Below, one piece after another: positions 34,244-44,253 of a stretch of DNA of 44,254 nt; within the stretch, counting starts at the first letter, position 1; each line of letters begins with the position of its first letter. Under the pieces are notes generated by a model, which did not search any database, was not told the DNA's origin, and saw only the letters and a program-made list of their open reading frames with translations. The DNA comes from Bacteroidales bacterium UBA4912 (GTDB lineage Bacteria > Bacteroidota > Bacteroidia > Bacteroidales > Dysgonomonadaceae), in NCBI GenBank assembly GCA_002398875.1, contig DHCC01000011.1, positions 1 to 44,254 of the forward strand, written 5' to 3'. The translations under genes were made by a program, and so were the position numbers.

Positions 34244-37200
34244 TTAAAATGTTAAAGAAACACCCACATTCATTACTTTCCTTTGAGGATAGTTTTGTCC
34301 TGTAGCATCACCTTCCGGATCCTGAACTTTAACCTTATCAAAGGTTAATAAATTGGTCGCGTTTGCAAAAATACGCATGTCAGTAATTCCCGCTCTTTCA
34401 ATAAATGGAGAATTAATTGTATATCCTAATTCAATATTTTTCAGACGCACGTAATCAGAGTTATAAAGGTAGTATGTGTTTCTGTTAGATACCCAGTATT
34501 CATTCTCCCTATTGTAAACTCGCGGATTTACAGAACTTGGATTTTCGGGGGTCCATCTGTTCTCATATGTCATTTTGTAGAAGTTGCCTGCTTCACCGGC
34601 TCTCTCACGCCAGATATATGTTTCTCCACCTAATGCCCCCTGAAACAAAGCCATGAAATCAAAATTTCTCCACTGAGCACCAAATATAAGTCCAAAAATT
34701 AATCTTGGCTCCGCATTTTTATCACTTCTGACTCTGTCATCAGCATTAATCTTTCCATCTTTGTTATAATCCAGGAATCTTATATCTCCGGGTCTTGCAT
34801 TCGTCCAATGAGGGTATGCATCAACATCAGCTTGATCTTTAAATACACCGTCATATATATAATATAAAGATGTACCAGCAGGTTTTCCTGTTGATCTCTG
34901 CCATTCGGGTATTCCCGGTGTCTCATCCCAGAAAAGTATCTTATTCTTTGAATAAGTTGTGTTTAAAGAAATATTATAATCAAATTCACCTTTTCTGTCT
35001 GACCATGCTATCATTGATTCAATCCCCCTATTCTCCATCTCTCCAAGATTTTCTCTTGGCAAAGTAATACCTGAAGTTTCAGGAAGAGATGCATTGCGAT
35101 AAATCAACATATTTGTACGTTTATGATAGAACAAATCTGTCTCCCATGTCAAACGGTTTTTAAGAAACTGAAAATCTAATCCGAGATTATATGTTGTTCC
35201 AACCTCCCAGGTAATATTTGGATTAGGTGTTCTGGTAGGTTGTAAAGTTTTAGCAAAACCATTACCAAACAGATAGTCTGTACCAAAACCGTAAGTATTC
35301 AGATATTGTATTGAACGGTCGAGATTACCATCTGTATTTAAAAGAGCATCGTTACCAGTTTGAGAAACAGATCCCCTTAATTTGAAATATTCTATAAATG
35401 GAACACCTTCTTTCCACCATCCCTCTTCTGAGACTCGCCAGGCAGCTGAAATGCCAGGAAAGAAACCATATCGTTCTTCTTTTGGAAAACGATAAGAGCC
35501 ATCAAAACGCCAAACAAATTCTACAATATATCTTTCCAGATAGTTGTAATTAAATCTGCCAAAATAGTTCAAACGTGCTTCTTCCCATGTGTCGCCGGAA
35601 TTACTCATATCTTTCACTCCCCCGGCATTCATATCATCGATTTTATCTGATAGAAAATATTTTCTGAATGCACTTCTCCATGCCTGTTGTCTGTATTCAC
35701 TTTCAACACCTGCCGTAACACCTACTGTATGATTATTAAAAGTTCTATCATAATTTGCAACCGCATTTAACATCCAAAAAGTCTGATCTGTCAGCTGTTC
35801 GGTCAATTCAGGTGTTCCGGGACCTCTTAAACCGGGTGTTAAAACATGTTCCTTATTACCATCCCAAGAATAAAGCGTCCAGGGTTTATTAAACAACTTC
35901 CTTACTTTAAAATACTTATCATAAGTACCACTTGTTGTAAGTGACAAACCTTCGACTCCGGGTATTTTGAAAATTGCCCTTAGTGTATTTTGAATGAAAT
36001 AATCTTTTTGTCTGTCATAACCAGTTGCATCAGTACCAGTCACTACCGGGTTATCACCATATTCAATATCAGGACCCGGTTCTCCTGAAGGCCAATAAGC
36101 CGGTAACGTTGGCTTACTTCTTGTAAGTGCTGAAAATATAGAACCGGCACTTTTTGTTGGATATTGACGATACTCCATGCGTCCAATATTTCCATAAGAC
36201 AATTTGATATAATCATTAATAGTTGCGTCCAAATTAACACGAACACTATATTGATCATATCTGTTAGCTGAATTCTTGTATATACCATCTTCACCATTTG
36301 CAGCAAGATTTATATAATACTGGAATTTATCTGTACCACCGGAAAGACCCAAATCATGACGATACATAGGAGATGCGTCTTTTATAGTTTCAGTAAACCA
36401 GTTTGTATTTGGATAACCCCATGGATCCGAACCATCTTTAAATTTCTGAAGTTCCTCATCATTATAAACCGGATCTCCTCCAACATTTGTATTAATTTCA
36501 TTCAACAATGTGGCATATTCAAATGCATTAGCCATTTCAGGTAGTCTGGTTGGAGTTGAAAAACCGTAATTTCCGGTATAATTTATTGTAGGCTTACCCG
36601 CCTGCCCTCTCTTTGTTGTTACCAAAATAACACCATTTGCAGCACGAGACCCATAAATAGCAGCTGCAGCATCCTTCAATACAGAAATCGATTCTATTTC
36701 ATTTGGATTTAATCTATCAAGTCCGCCCGTGCGTCCTGGAACACCATCAATAACTATCAGAGGATCATTACTTCCTAACGAATTTCTTCCGCGAATACGA
36801 ATAGTAGTACCTCCGCCTCCCGGTTCGTCAGCTCTCTGAAAACCTATCACACCCGGCATACGACCAACCATTGCATTTGTCAGGTTGGTAGTCGGTGAAG
36901 CTTCTAAGTCTTCACCTTGTACAGTAGCTACTGATCCTGTTACAGTAACTTTTTTTTGTACACCGTAACCTACGACAACTAGTTCATCAATAACTCTTGT
37001 ATCTTCAATAAGTGTAATATTAACAACTGTTTTGTCTCCAACGGGAATCTCCTCAGATAGATAACCAATATAAGAGAAAACGAGTACATCGTCATTATTA
37101 GCGACACCAAGTATATAGGTTCCGTCTACATCTGTTACAGTACCGGCAGTGGTACCTTTTACAACAATATTCACACCAATAAGTGGCTCACCATCAACAT

Positions 37201-37339
37201 CAATAACAGTACCTGTCACGGTTTTTTGTGCAAAAACAGTATATGCAGATAATGTGAAAATTACCAACAATAAAAGACGATTCACCTGAGTCTTTATAAC
37301 TCCAGTTATCGTTTTAAAATCTCTAAATGTTTTATTCAT
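34244..37339 (-). CDS. SusC/RagA family TonB-linked outer membrane transporter
   Basis: This TonB-dependent receptor has 1031 residues. A long N-terminus (about 37 residues) ends at VFAQ as signal peptide. Residues about 39-115 form a CarboxypepD_reg-like domain (VIDVDGEPLIGVNIVVKGT). The SusC signature DELVVVGYGVQKK leads into the plug (GGGTTIRIRGRNSLGSNDPL, GVILVTTKRG), and the barrel ends in a terminal phenylalanine. It imports oligosaccharide with its SusD partner in energy-coupled fashion. It follows the MFS gene by 89 bases; I saw no exact -7/-33 promoter there. The likely cargo is a beta-galactoside, from the adjacent GH2 enzyme (inference). Confidence 0.96.
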   Translation of the reverse strand: MNKTFRDFKTITGVIKTQVNRLLLLVIFTLSAYTVFAQKTVTGTVIDVDGEPLIGVNIVVKGTTAGTVTDVDGTYILGVANNDDVLVFSYIGYLSEEIPVGDKTVVNITLIEDTRVIDELVVVGYGVQKKVTVTGSVATVQGEDLEASPTTNLTNAMVGRMPGVIGFQRADEPGGGGTTIRIRGRNSLGSNDPLIVIDGVPGRTGGLDRLNPNEIESISVLKDAAAAIYGSRAANGVILVTTKRGQAGKPTINYTGNYGFSTPTRLPEMANAFEYATLLNEINTNVGGDPVYNDEELQKFKDGSDPWGYPNTNWFTETIKDASPMYRHDLGLSGGTDKFQYYINLAANGEDGIYKNSANRYDQYSVRVNLDATINDYIKLSYGNIGRMEYRQYPTKSAGSIFSALTRSKPTLPAYWPSGEPGPDIEYGDNPVVTGTDATGYDRQKDYFIQNTLRAIFKIPGVEGLSLTTSGTYDKYFKVRKLFNKPWTLYSWDGNKEHVLTPGLRGPGTPELTEQLTDQTFWMLNAVANYDRTFNNHTVGVTAGVESEYRQQAWRSAFRKYFLSDKIDDMNAGGVKDMSNSGDTWEEARLNYFGRFNYNYLERYIVEFVWRFDGSYRFPKEERYGFFPGISAAWRVSEEGWWKEGVPFIEYFKLRGSVSQTGNDALLNTDGNLDRSIQYLNTYGFGTDYLFGNGFAKTLQPTRTPNPNITWEVGTTYNLGLDFQFLKNRLTWETDLFYHKRTNMLIYRNASLPETSGITLPRENLGEMENRGIESMIAWSDRKGEFDYNISLNTTYSKNKILFWDETPGIPEWQRSTGKPAGTSLYYIYDGVFKDQADVDAYPHWTNARPGDIRFLDYNKDGKINADDRVRSDKNAEPRLIFGLIFGAQWRNFDFMALFQGALGGETYIWRERAGEAGNFYKMTYENRWTPENPSSVNPRVYNRENEYWVSNRNTYYLYNSDYVRLKNIELGYTINSPFIERAGITDMRIFANATNLLTFDKVKVQDPEGDATGQNYPQRKVMNVGVSLTF

Positions 37340-37428
37340 GTTTATTGAATTATTAATAAAAAAAAATGGTCTTATATCTCTGGATAATTATTGATTATAT
37401 ATGTCTTAATAAATCATAGGCAATCAGT

Positions 37429-38634
37429 TTAAGTTATTTGATAATATTTTTTTTCTCTCTCCTTAAAAAGTAATACGAATCCTATCAGGAAAATTATTGC
37501 CATTATAAAAGGTACAGTCCACACAGATACCCAATTATATGATCCATCACTGGAAAAGTTGTCAACGACATTACCGGCTACAAATGTTCCTATATATTTC
37601 CCCACACCGTAAGTTGCAAATGTGATAAGTCCCTGCGCAGAATTCCGTAAAGTAGAAGGTGATTTTTCGTCTACATAAAGCTGACCTGCTACAAAGAAAA
37701 ATGTGAAACAAAATCCATGAAGCGGTAAAACTGAATAAATAAAACCACTTGAACCGGTTTGAGCTCCAAGAGCAAAGAATCCATACATTAGTATCCAAGC
37801 TACAATAGCAGCGACGATACTTCCCTTATATTTAAGTACTTTAAAGAAGAATGGAAAAGTAAATAAAAATATTACTTCTGCTATTTGTCCTAGACTCATT
37901 GCTGCAGCAGCGTTACTAATTCCTTCATCTACAATAAAGAGATTTGTAAATGAATCATAGAAAGATAGTGGTATGCAAATCAATGCTGAAAATATTAATA
38001 GCGTAAGGAACGACTTATCTTTTGTAAGCTTAAAAGCGTCAAATCCAAGTATATGTCCGATATTTACTTTCTCAATTATCCTAACAGGTTCCTTATAAGG
38101 CAGAGTCAATGCATAAATACCTGATAACAAAGAAACAGAAGAAGCTATGAGAAAGGGGGTAGAAAAAGCCTCTAGCTTGAAAGCACTTATTAATAATCCT
38201 GCACCTATCCAACCGAAAGAGCCAAAAAGGCGAATTCTGGAAAATTCTTTGGAGGGATCTTTAAGATTTTCAAATGAAATTGAGTTGCACAGAGACATTG
38301 TTGGCATAAAACAAATTGTATATGCCAATAATACCGGGAAAAACAATGTGAAATTATCAATTCTTGTTAACCAGAAAAGTAAAATTGCACCAATAATATT
38401 TAGGAAAGCCAGTACTCGATTAGGTGAAAAAAAACGATCGGCAATCATTCCTACCAAGACTGGTGATATAATAGCAGCAATAGCTGCAGTTCCATAAGCA
38501 AGACCAATTTGAACTCCAGAAAAATTTAAGGTCTGACCTAAATATGTTCCCATGGTTACATACCACGATCCCTGAATGAAAAACTGTAAAAACATCATAA
38601 GAGATAGTTGTATTTTACGTTTACTATTTGCCAT
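37429..38634 (-). CDS. MFS transporter, nucleoside:H+ symporter (NupG-like) family
   Basis: This inner membrane permease has 401 residues and about twelve hydrophobic helices. The N-terminal stretch MFLQFFIQGSWYVTMGTYL and the loop GMIADRFFSPNRVL match the NupG/XapB-type nucleoside-proton symporter family, which in Bacteroidota often sits in carbohydrate loci and moves sugars as well. It lies between the GH2 gene (18 bases) and susC, so it probably carries the hydrolysis product into the cytoplasm (inference). Substrate not provable from sequence. Confidence 0.82.
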   Translation of the reverse strand: MANSKRKIQLSLMMFLQFFIQGSWYVTMGTYLGQTLNFSGVQIGLAYGTAAIAAIISPVLVGMIADRFFSPNRVLAFLNIIGAILLFWLTRIDNFTLFFPVLLAYTICFMPTMSLCNSISFENLKDPSKEFSRIRLFGSFGWIGAGLLISAFKLEAFSTPFLIASSVSLLSGIYALTLPYKEPVRIIEKVNIGHILGFDAFKLTKDKSFLTLLIFSALICIPLSFYDSFTNLFIVDEGISNAAAAMSLGQIAEVIFLFTFPFFFKVLKYKGSIVAAIVAWILMYGFFALGAQTGSSGFIYSVLPLHGFCFTFFFVAGQLYVDEKSPSTLRNSAQGLITFATYGVGKYIGTFVAGNVVDNFSSDGSYNWVSVWTVPFIMAIIFLIGFVLLFKEREKKYYQIT

Positions 38635-38652
38635 TTTTTTTTGAAATATAAA

Positions 38653-41600
38653 TTAAAGTATATTTATTGTAAAGCTTAACTTATACTCCTTATCAGAAAA
38701 CCTGTATTTATCCAAAGGTCGGGCTCCCCATGAGTTAAGACCTGCAACACCTCGCTGAAAAAGATCCACGCAGAGTACTGTTTCTTTTCGTGGAATTATA
38801 TCTGACCAGTGTTGCTGTTTTTTTGTCATTCCCGGATCAAGGTCTTCTGGTTTGTAATTTGTTGCACTGACAGATAGAGGCTGGGAACCTTCAACCTGTA
38901 TACCATTTCCATTTTCATTTGTCAGAGCAATCCATCTAACATCAGTTCTATTACCTGTTTCTTGTGGCCGGTAGTATTGATAAGCCTGATCAATGACAAA
39001 CCCATCCCATATACCCATAAAAGTATCACCATTTCTATCTATATAATTTTCACGAGGACCACGTCCGTACCAGTTAACATAATCGTACTGTTCAGGTAAA
39101 ACCATTAACATACCAAACCGCATCATCTCAGGAAGCTCGTTGCTTTGTGCTTGATAATGAAGATTTGTAGTTAGACTACCATCGTTGTTTACAACATATA
39201 CTATATCAACAAAAGCTTCGATCCCTCTTAGCTTCGCTCTATAATTGAATATAGCACCATTAGAATCTTTGTTATTACCACGATAAGTATAAATCACATT
39301 ATTTCCGGCAGCTTCCCATAGACGAAGATTATATTGCTCATTAGAGCCAAAATCATTATCAATAGCTGCTCTCCAAAAATTTAACCTTGGCAGTTCTCTG
39401 AAAACATTTTGGCCTTCAACCTTTATACTGATAAGTGATCTGCCATCCTTAAGTGAAAAAACATACTCTTTATCACCGGAAGTAACTATAGCAACCTCAT
39501 CTTCTAATTTAATATCAATAACACCTGTTTTGCTTTTATGAACAAAGTAATTATTGAAGTCAAACTCAAACTCCTCTTTTGCTACTTCAAACCCGGGTTC
39601 AATAAATTGATTTCCCTGTTTATCATAAGCAAATATCTGAAGATAATATTCAGCACCTTCTTCAGATTGAAGATCAGGTAATTCGAGCTGTACATCTTTT
39701 CTAGAGTCAGCAGGTACTTCCACCATAAAACTACCTTCTGTTAAAATTTCACCATTCTTCAGTAAAACCCATTCATATTCATGAGAATCATTAGTAATAT
39801 CTGTAAACTTATAGTCATTGATTACTGTAATGAGTCCTTTATTCAGATCTTTTGAATCAAATAATATATTCTGATAAACTTTTTTAACAATGTAAGTATG
39901 TGGCATATAGTCCTGATCTGGAGTAATAAGACCATCCATACAGAAATTTCCGTCATTTGGCAGATCATAACCATTTAAATCTCCGCCATAAGCCCAATAG
40001 AAACGACCATGTTCATCCTGTGCAGGGTAGCCATGATTATACCATTCCCATATAAACCCACCCTGCATATTTTTACTGCTTCGCATCAGATTCCAGTATT
40101 CCTGAAAATTACCCATACTGTTCCCCATAGCATGTGCATATTCGCACATAATGTAAGGTTTTCCCAGATCTCTTGCTGCATCTCGTTTCATGCTTTCCCA
40201 GGAAGGATACATAGGACAAAAGATATCAGTATTTCTATCTCTCTGATGGGCTTGTTCGTATTGTACAGGGCGACTCGGATCTCTCTCTTTTGCCCAATCG
40301 TACATATCGAAAAATGCTTTTCCATTACTAGCTTCATTTCCCAGCGACCAAATTATTACAGAAGGATGATTTTTATCTCTCTCAACTAACCGATACATTC
40401 TGTCCAAATGTTGTCCGCGCCATTCAGGAAAATTTGAAACGTTGTCCGGACCATAACCCAGCCCATGTGATTCCAGGTTAGCTTCATCAACAAGATATAT
40501 TCCATATTTATCACAAAGTCTGTACCATAAAGGAGACTGAGGATAGTGAGATGTGCGTACAGCATTAATATTCAACTCTTTCATAAGTTGAATATTGCGC
40601 ATCATTATCTCTTCATTCACAACATTTCCATTATTGGTATTAAATTCGTGAAGATTTACTCCTTTCAGGAATATTTTCTTACCATTTATAAAAAGCTGAC
40701 CATCATTAATTTCTACTTTACGAAATCCTATTTTACTTGATGTTGTCTCTATCAGATTGCCTTTTTCATCCTTTAAAGTCAATAACAAAGTATATAGATT
40801 AGGTGTTTCAGCAGTCCATTTTAGAGGATTCAGTACTGTACCGTATAGATTAACTATTTCCTCTCCTTCGGCTATTATTTCTGTTGTTTTTGTCCAACTT
40901 GAAACGCGCTTTTTGTTTTCATCTAAAATAGAAACAGTAATCTCCCTGGCTTTTTTTTGATTACTATAATTTTTTAATGAAACATCAATGCTGAATATTC
41001 CATTCTCATAATTTTTATCCAGATCAGGTTTAGCGAAGAAATCCCTTATCCTGGTATCATCAGTACTATACAAATAAACATTCCTGTTGAATCCAGCTAA
41101 ACGCCATTTATCTTGGTCTTCAAGGTAAGAGCCATCACTAAATTTGTGAACCTGACAAGCAAGCAGGTTTTCACCTTCGCGAATGTATGGTGTTATATCA
41201 AACTCAGCTGGACTTTTATCGTTTTTATTAATTCCAACTTTTTGTCCGTTTACGTAAACATACATAAAATTTGTTCCACCTTCAAAATGCAAAAACACAC
41301 GTCTGTTACTCCAGTTTTCCGGGATAGTAAATGTATGTCTATAAGTTCCAACTGGTGAAAAATCAGGATCAATATGCGGAGGTTTAGCAGAAAAACCGAA
41401 ACCAATATTAACATACATAGGTGTACCATAACCATTGAACTCCCAATTACCGGGCACTGGTATCGTTGCCCAATCTTCATCAATAAAACTTTCACTATAA
41501 AAATCAGCCGGAATATCGGCTACTGTTGGAACCCATTGAAATTTCCACTCTCCATTTAATGATTGATAATAGGGGGATTTTTCATACAAATCGATAATTG

Positions 41601-41757
41601 CGGCATCCTCATTTGTGTAAGGTATCGAAGTAGCCCTTGTTTTTTCAAGGTTTACTGCAAATATTTCAGGATTCTCCCAATCGAGAACAACTTCTTGTGC
41701 ATAAAAAGTGGTAGTTGACATCAATGCGATAACAAATAAGTTAAATGTGTTTTTCAT
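38653..41757 (-). CDS. lacZ: Secreted GH2 beta-galactosidase
   Basis: This glycoside hydrolase has 1034 residues from the ATG at 41757, and a clean signal peptide ends at FYAQ. An upstream GTG at 41778 is possible but not needed. Counting from that GTG, the acid/base is Glu482 in SLGNEASNGK and the nucleophile is Glu546 in MCEYAHAMGNS, both classic for GH2 LacZ-type enzymes. The N-terminal jelly-roll, Ig-like, TIM-barrel and C-terminal beta-sandwich (Bgal_small_N-like) regions are all present, so it is full length. Expected activity is removal of terminal beta-galactose in the periplasm. It is the first gene of the locus with the MFS permease and susCD. The gene symbol marks the family, not proven specificity. 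Confidence 0.92.
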   Translation of the reverse strand: MKNTFNLFVIALMSTTTFYAQEVVLDWENPEIFAVNLEKTRATSIPYTNEDAAIIDLYEKSPYYQSLNGEWKFQWVPTVADIPADFYSESFIDEDWATIPVPGNWEFNGYGTPMYVNIGFGFSAKPPHIDPDFSPVGTYRHTFTIPENWSNRRVFLHFEGGTNFMYVYVNGQKVGINKNDKSPAEFDITPYIREGENLLACQVHKFSDGSYLEDQDKWRLAGFNRNVYLYSTDDTRIRDFFAKPDLDKNYENGIFSIDVSLKNYSNQKKAREITVSILDENKKRVSSWTKTTEIIAEGEEIVNLYGTVLNPLKWTAETPNLYTLLLTLKDEKGNLIETTSSKIGFRKVEINDGQLFINGKKIFLKGVNLHEFNTNNGNVVNEEIMMRNIQLMKELNINAVRTSHYPQSPLWYRLCDKYGIYLVDEANLESHGLGYGPDNVSNFPEWRGQHLDRMYRLVERDKNHPSVIIWSLGNEASNGKAFFDMYDWAKERDPSRPVQYEQAHQRDRNTDIFCPMYPSWESMKRDAARDLGKPYIMCEYAHAMGNSMGNFQEYWNLMRSSKNMQGGFIWEWYNHGYPAQDEHGRFYWAYGGDLNGYDLPNDGNFCMDGLITPDQDYMPHTYIVKKVYQNILFDSKDLNKGLITVINDYKFTDITNDSHEYEWVLLKNGEILTEGSFMVEVPADSRKDVQLELPDLQSEEGAEYYLQIFAYDKQGNQFIEPGFEVAKEEFEFDFNNYFVHKSKTGVIDIKLEDEVAIVTSGDKEYVFSLKDGRSLISIKVEGQNVFRELPRLNFWRAAIDNDFGSNEQYNLRLWEAAGNNVIYTYRGNNKDSNGAIFNYRAKLRGIEAFVDIVYVVNNDGSLTTNLHYQAQSNELPEMMRFGMLMVLPEQYDYVNWYGRGPRENYIDRNGDTFMGIWDGFVIDQAYQYYRPQETGNRTDVRWIALTNENGNGIQVEGSQPLSVSATNYKPEDLDPGMTKKQQHWSDIIPRKETVLCVDLFQRGVAGLNSWGARPLDKYRFSDKEYKLSFTINIL

Positions 41758-41812
41758 TTTTTCAATTGTTTTAACCACACAATGGCTGATTAGACAAATT
41801 GTGAATACTTAC

Positions 41813-41932
41813 GTGTATTTTTACACAAATTTCATAAATATATTTTAATTTCAAAATAACAATAGATATATTTTATATGTACATCTATCTTTATAAGATA
41901 CATTAATGAATGCAAAGCGTCTTATTTAAGAC
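41813..41932. promoter_or_regulatory. Inverted repeats in the lplA-lacZ spacer
   Basis: The AT-rich gap of about 180 bases between lplA and lacZ holds three short perfect inverted repeats: GTGTA-N4-TACAC (41813-41826), TATCTT-N3-AAGATA (41886-41900) and GTCTTA-N2-TAAGAC (41919-41932). The last lies closest to the lplA stop and could be a weak terminator; the others may be operators for the lacZ-susCD locus. No exact -7 box was found here. Confidence 0.3.
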
Positions 41933-41956
41933 ATTTTGATATACATTATTACATAC

Positions 41957-42685
41957 TTACATTTTGAAATTCCAGCTACGTTGAATATATTTGCTTTTTC
42001 TTAGTTCTTCTATAGACTCTATATCCTCCTTTTGAAGTTTAAACATCACATCGATATTAAAATAGGCTAAAAGCCTCTCCTTAATAATTTCTAAAAACTC
42101 ATTTGTATCGGGTGCATTTCCACACTTTTTTAACAGGTACGTTTTAATGTTAATTACAGGACTTGGCACAGATGCTGTTGCTCTTTTTATAATATTTTTC
42201 TGTTTTGATGAGAGAGCTTTTTGCAGTACTCCTAAATCTGCGTCATACAAAAGTGTCCCATGGTGAAGCTCTCTTCCACGAGAAACATGTGATGCTGTTC
42301 CTGATATTTTATATCCTTCTAACCATATATCTTTTCGTTTCCCAATATTAACAGGAATACCTAAAGTATAAAGCGTGTCAACTATTGGAGTAAGAAAATT
42401 AGCACTTAAAGGTTCATCCGTTTTATTATGTATAAATGAATAATTAAGGTTTCCACTATCATGATACACGGCTCCGCCGCCTGATAAACGTCTAATTACA
42501 AATATTCCTTTATCGATACAAAAATCTATATCAACTTCATTAAGAACAGCCTGATTAGAACCAATTATTACACTAGGATCATTAACATACAGAAATAGGA
42601 AATCTTCAGTTTTGTTGCTAAAAAGATATTCTTCCGTTGATAAATTAAATGATGGCGTTGTATAAGGAGAAATAACAATATTCAT
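41957..42685 (-). CDS. lplA: Lipoate-protein ligase, catalytic domain only
   Basis: This protein has 242 residues of the BPL/LplA/LipB fold. RRLSGGGAVYHD (65-76) is the lipoyl-AMP-binding loop, Lys126 in EGYKISGTA is the catalytic lysine, and HHGTLL follows. It ligates free lipoate to carrier domains such as 2-oxoacid dehydrogenase E2 or GcvH. It is shorter than E. coli LplA (338 residues) and lacks most of the C-terminal domain, so it may be the octanoyl/lipoyl-transferase type instead of an ATP-dependent ligase. It ends the rpiB-S41 operon, 13 bases after the protease gene. It is cytosolic. Confidence 0.87.
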   Translation of the reverse strand: MNIVISPYTTPSFNLSTEEYLFSNKTEDFLFLYVNDPSVIIGSNQAVLNEVDIDFCIDKGIFVIRRLSGGGAVYHDSGNLNYSFIHNKTDEPLSANFLTPIVDTLYTLGIPVNIGKRKDIWLEGYKISGTASHVSRGRELHHGTLLYDADLGVLQKALSSKQKNIIKRATASVPSPVINIKTYLLKKCGNAPDTNEFLEIIKERLLAYFNIDVMFKLQKEDIESIEELRKSKYIQRSWNFKM

Positions 42686-42698
42686 GACTAATAAACTG

Positions 42699-43712
42699 TT
42701 ACCTTTTCAACAATTCCCTAGCCTTTTCAATAATAGTATCTCTGTTATTCTCTTTGTCTTCTTGCAGCATACTAACATAAATATCAGGCTCCACGCCAAA
42801 TTCAATATGCTCCTTTTCTGCATTTAATATTGGTGATGCAGAAAAACGTATGGACCACCCATTGGGTAATTCTGATGAAAAAGGCAATCCACTGCCACCT
42901 CCGGTTTTGTCTCCAATAACTGTTATTTGTGGTGCATATTTCATTATGCTTACAAATTCGTTCGTAGCACTGTAACAGCCTCTGTTAGTTAGCACAACAA
43001 CAGGTTTCTGAAACCTCACACGATCCGAGCTCTCTAAATATTTAGGATACAGTTCTGAAAAATCGTTGTGCCCTGGTCCTATTTTGTGAGATATATAACC
43101 TATATGTGTACGCTCATTAAAAAAACGACTTGCAATTTTATCTACATTCACAAGACTTCCCCCTCCATTATTTCTCACATCGATAATCAGACCACTGCAA
43201 AGTGCCATTTTCATTAAGATCAGATCAAGACTTGCGTTTCCTACGTCACTAGAAAAACTTCCATAATACAAATAACCTACGTTATCTTCCAGAATCTTAT
43301 ATGACATACCTGAAACACGACTATACTCTGTTTCATTTCCTAGATACACTTTTTGAATATCAATATCAAAATTAGCAGGATAATTCTCCTGCCATTCCCA
43401 ATAACGTGTAATGTCGTGAGATGCGGATAAGTTAACATGTCCATCCTTAAGTTCAGCAAGCATTTGGCCCATAAGTTTAAAAAGTCCCTCACTGCTCATA
43501 TCAGATGTTACACGAGAGCTGTATTCATCATAAATTCTGTCCCAATCAATACTCTTATACTCAAAGAAACAGTAATTTCTATCAATAATATCCCATAATG
43601 CATCAAAATTGCCTTTTGGATTATTATCGAACTGTAGATTCATATCGACACATCCCTGGAAGAAAAAAAACAACAGGAAAATAAGTGTAAAATACTTACT
43701 TTTAAGCCTCAT
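42699..43712 (-). CDS. S41 family peptidase (tail-specific protease-like) lipoprotein
   Basis: This protein has 337 residues with a lipoprotein signal ending FQGC (Cys21). The C-terminal catalytic domain shows DVRNNGGGS (178-186), the nucleophile Ser248 in RGCYSATNEF and the base Lys269 in GDKTGGGSG, as in C-terminal processing proteases. I see no PDZ domain between the helical N-terminal part (tricorn-C1-like) and the catalytic domain. So it is probably a small periplasmic, membrane-attached relative that trims peptides or proteins. It is the middle gene of rpiB-S41-lplA, 21 bases after rpiB. The link of these functions is unclear. Confidence 0.88.
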   Translation of the reverse strand: MRLKSKYFTLIFLLFFFFQGCVDMNLQFDNNPKGNFDALWDIIDRNYCFFEYKSIDWDRIYDEYSSRVTSDMSSEGLFKLMGQMLAELKDGHVNLSASHDITRYWEWQENYPANFDIDIQKVYLGNETEYSRVSGMSYKILEDNVGYLYYGSFSSDVGNASLDLILMKMALCSGLIIDVRNNGGGSLVNVDKIASRFFNERTHIGYISHKIGPGHNDFSELYPKYLESSDRVRFQKPVVVLTNRGCYSATNEFVSIMKYAPQITVIGDKTGGGSGLPFSSELPNGWSIRFSASPILNAEKEHIEFGVEPDIYVSMLQEDKENNRDTIIEKARELLKR

Positions 43713-43733
43713 CTGTACACTATCTGTTATTAA

Positions 43734-44189
43734 TCAAATACACGGAATCTTATTAATTCTCTTTTCATGTCTGCCACCCTCAAATGATGTAGTAATGAAC
43801 ACTTTAAGTATCTCATACAACTCTTCGTTAGTGAGAAATCTTCCAGGTAGTGATAATATATTTGCATCATTATGAGCTCTGGCATAAAATGTTACCTCAG
43901 GGTTCCAACAAAGAGCAGCTCTTATACCCTGATGTTTATTCATCGTCATATTGATTCCGTTTCCGGTTCCGCAGATAGCAATTCCAAACCTGCATTCACC
44001 ACTTTCAACGGCTAAAGCCAGTGGATGTGCATAATCTGCATAGTCTGTACTTTCTTCTGAGTAGGTTCCGAAATCCTTATATTTAAGACCCATATCTTCA
44101 ATCACCTTTATTATGTAATTCTTTGCGGTGAAACCAGCATGATCAGACGCAAAGCCGATGGGTTTATCTGTGTTGTTAAATTCTGACAT
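43734..44189 (-). CDS. rpiB: Ribose-5-phosphate isomerase B
   Basis: This enzyme has 151 residues from the ATG at 44189; a TTG two codons earlier is not needed. RpiB interconverts ribose-5-phosphate and ribulose-5-phosphate in the pentose phosphate pathway. The sequence shows FASDHAGF (substrate phosphate region), the catalytic cysteine in ICGTGNG, and HND followed by NILSLPGR. It may also act on allose-6-phosphate, as in some relatives. It lies just after the end of a probable transketolase gene and is followed by the S41 protease. The pair transketolase-rpiB is a common Bacteroidota arrangement. Confidence 0.94.
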   Translation of the reverse strand: MSEFNNTDKPIGFASDHAGFTAKNYIIKVIEDMGLKYKDFGTYSEESTDYADYAHPLALAVESGECRFGIAICGTGNGINMTMNKHQGIRAALCWNPEVTFYARAHNDANILSLPGRFLTNEELYEILKVFITTSFEGGRHEKRINKIPCI

Positions 44190-44220
44190 AATCAATTTTT
44201 TTTAGTGTTGATTTTAAAGC

Positions 44221-44253
44221 TCATAAAAGCTTTTTAACCTGTTCATAAACGTT
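44221..44253 (-). CDS. C-terminal end of a probable transketolase (partial)
   Basis: Only the last ten codons and the TGA stop fall in the window. They read NVYEQVKKLL, which resembles the C-terminal helix of transketolase, and tkt directly before rpiB is common in this phylum. The rest of the gene lies beyond the right edge. The peptide is too short for certainty. Confidence 0.4.
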   Translation of the reverse strand, partial: NVYEQVKKLL

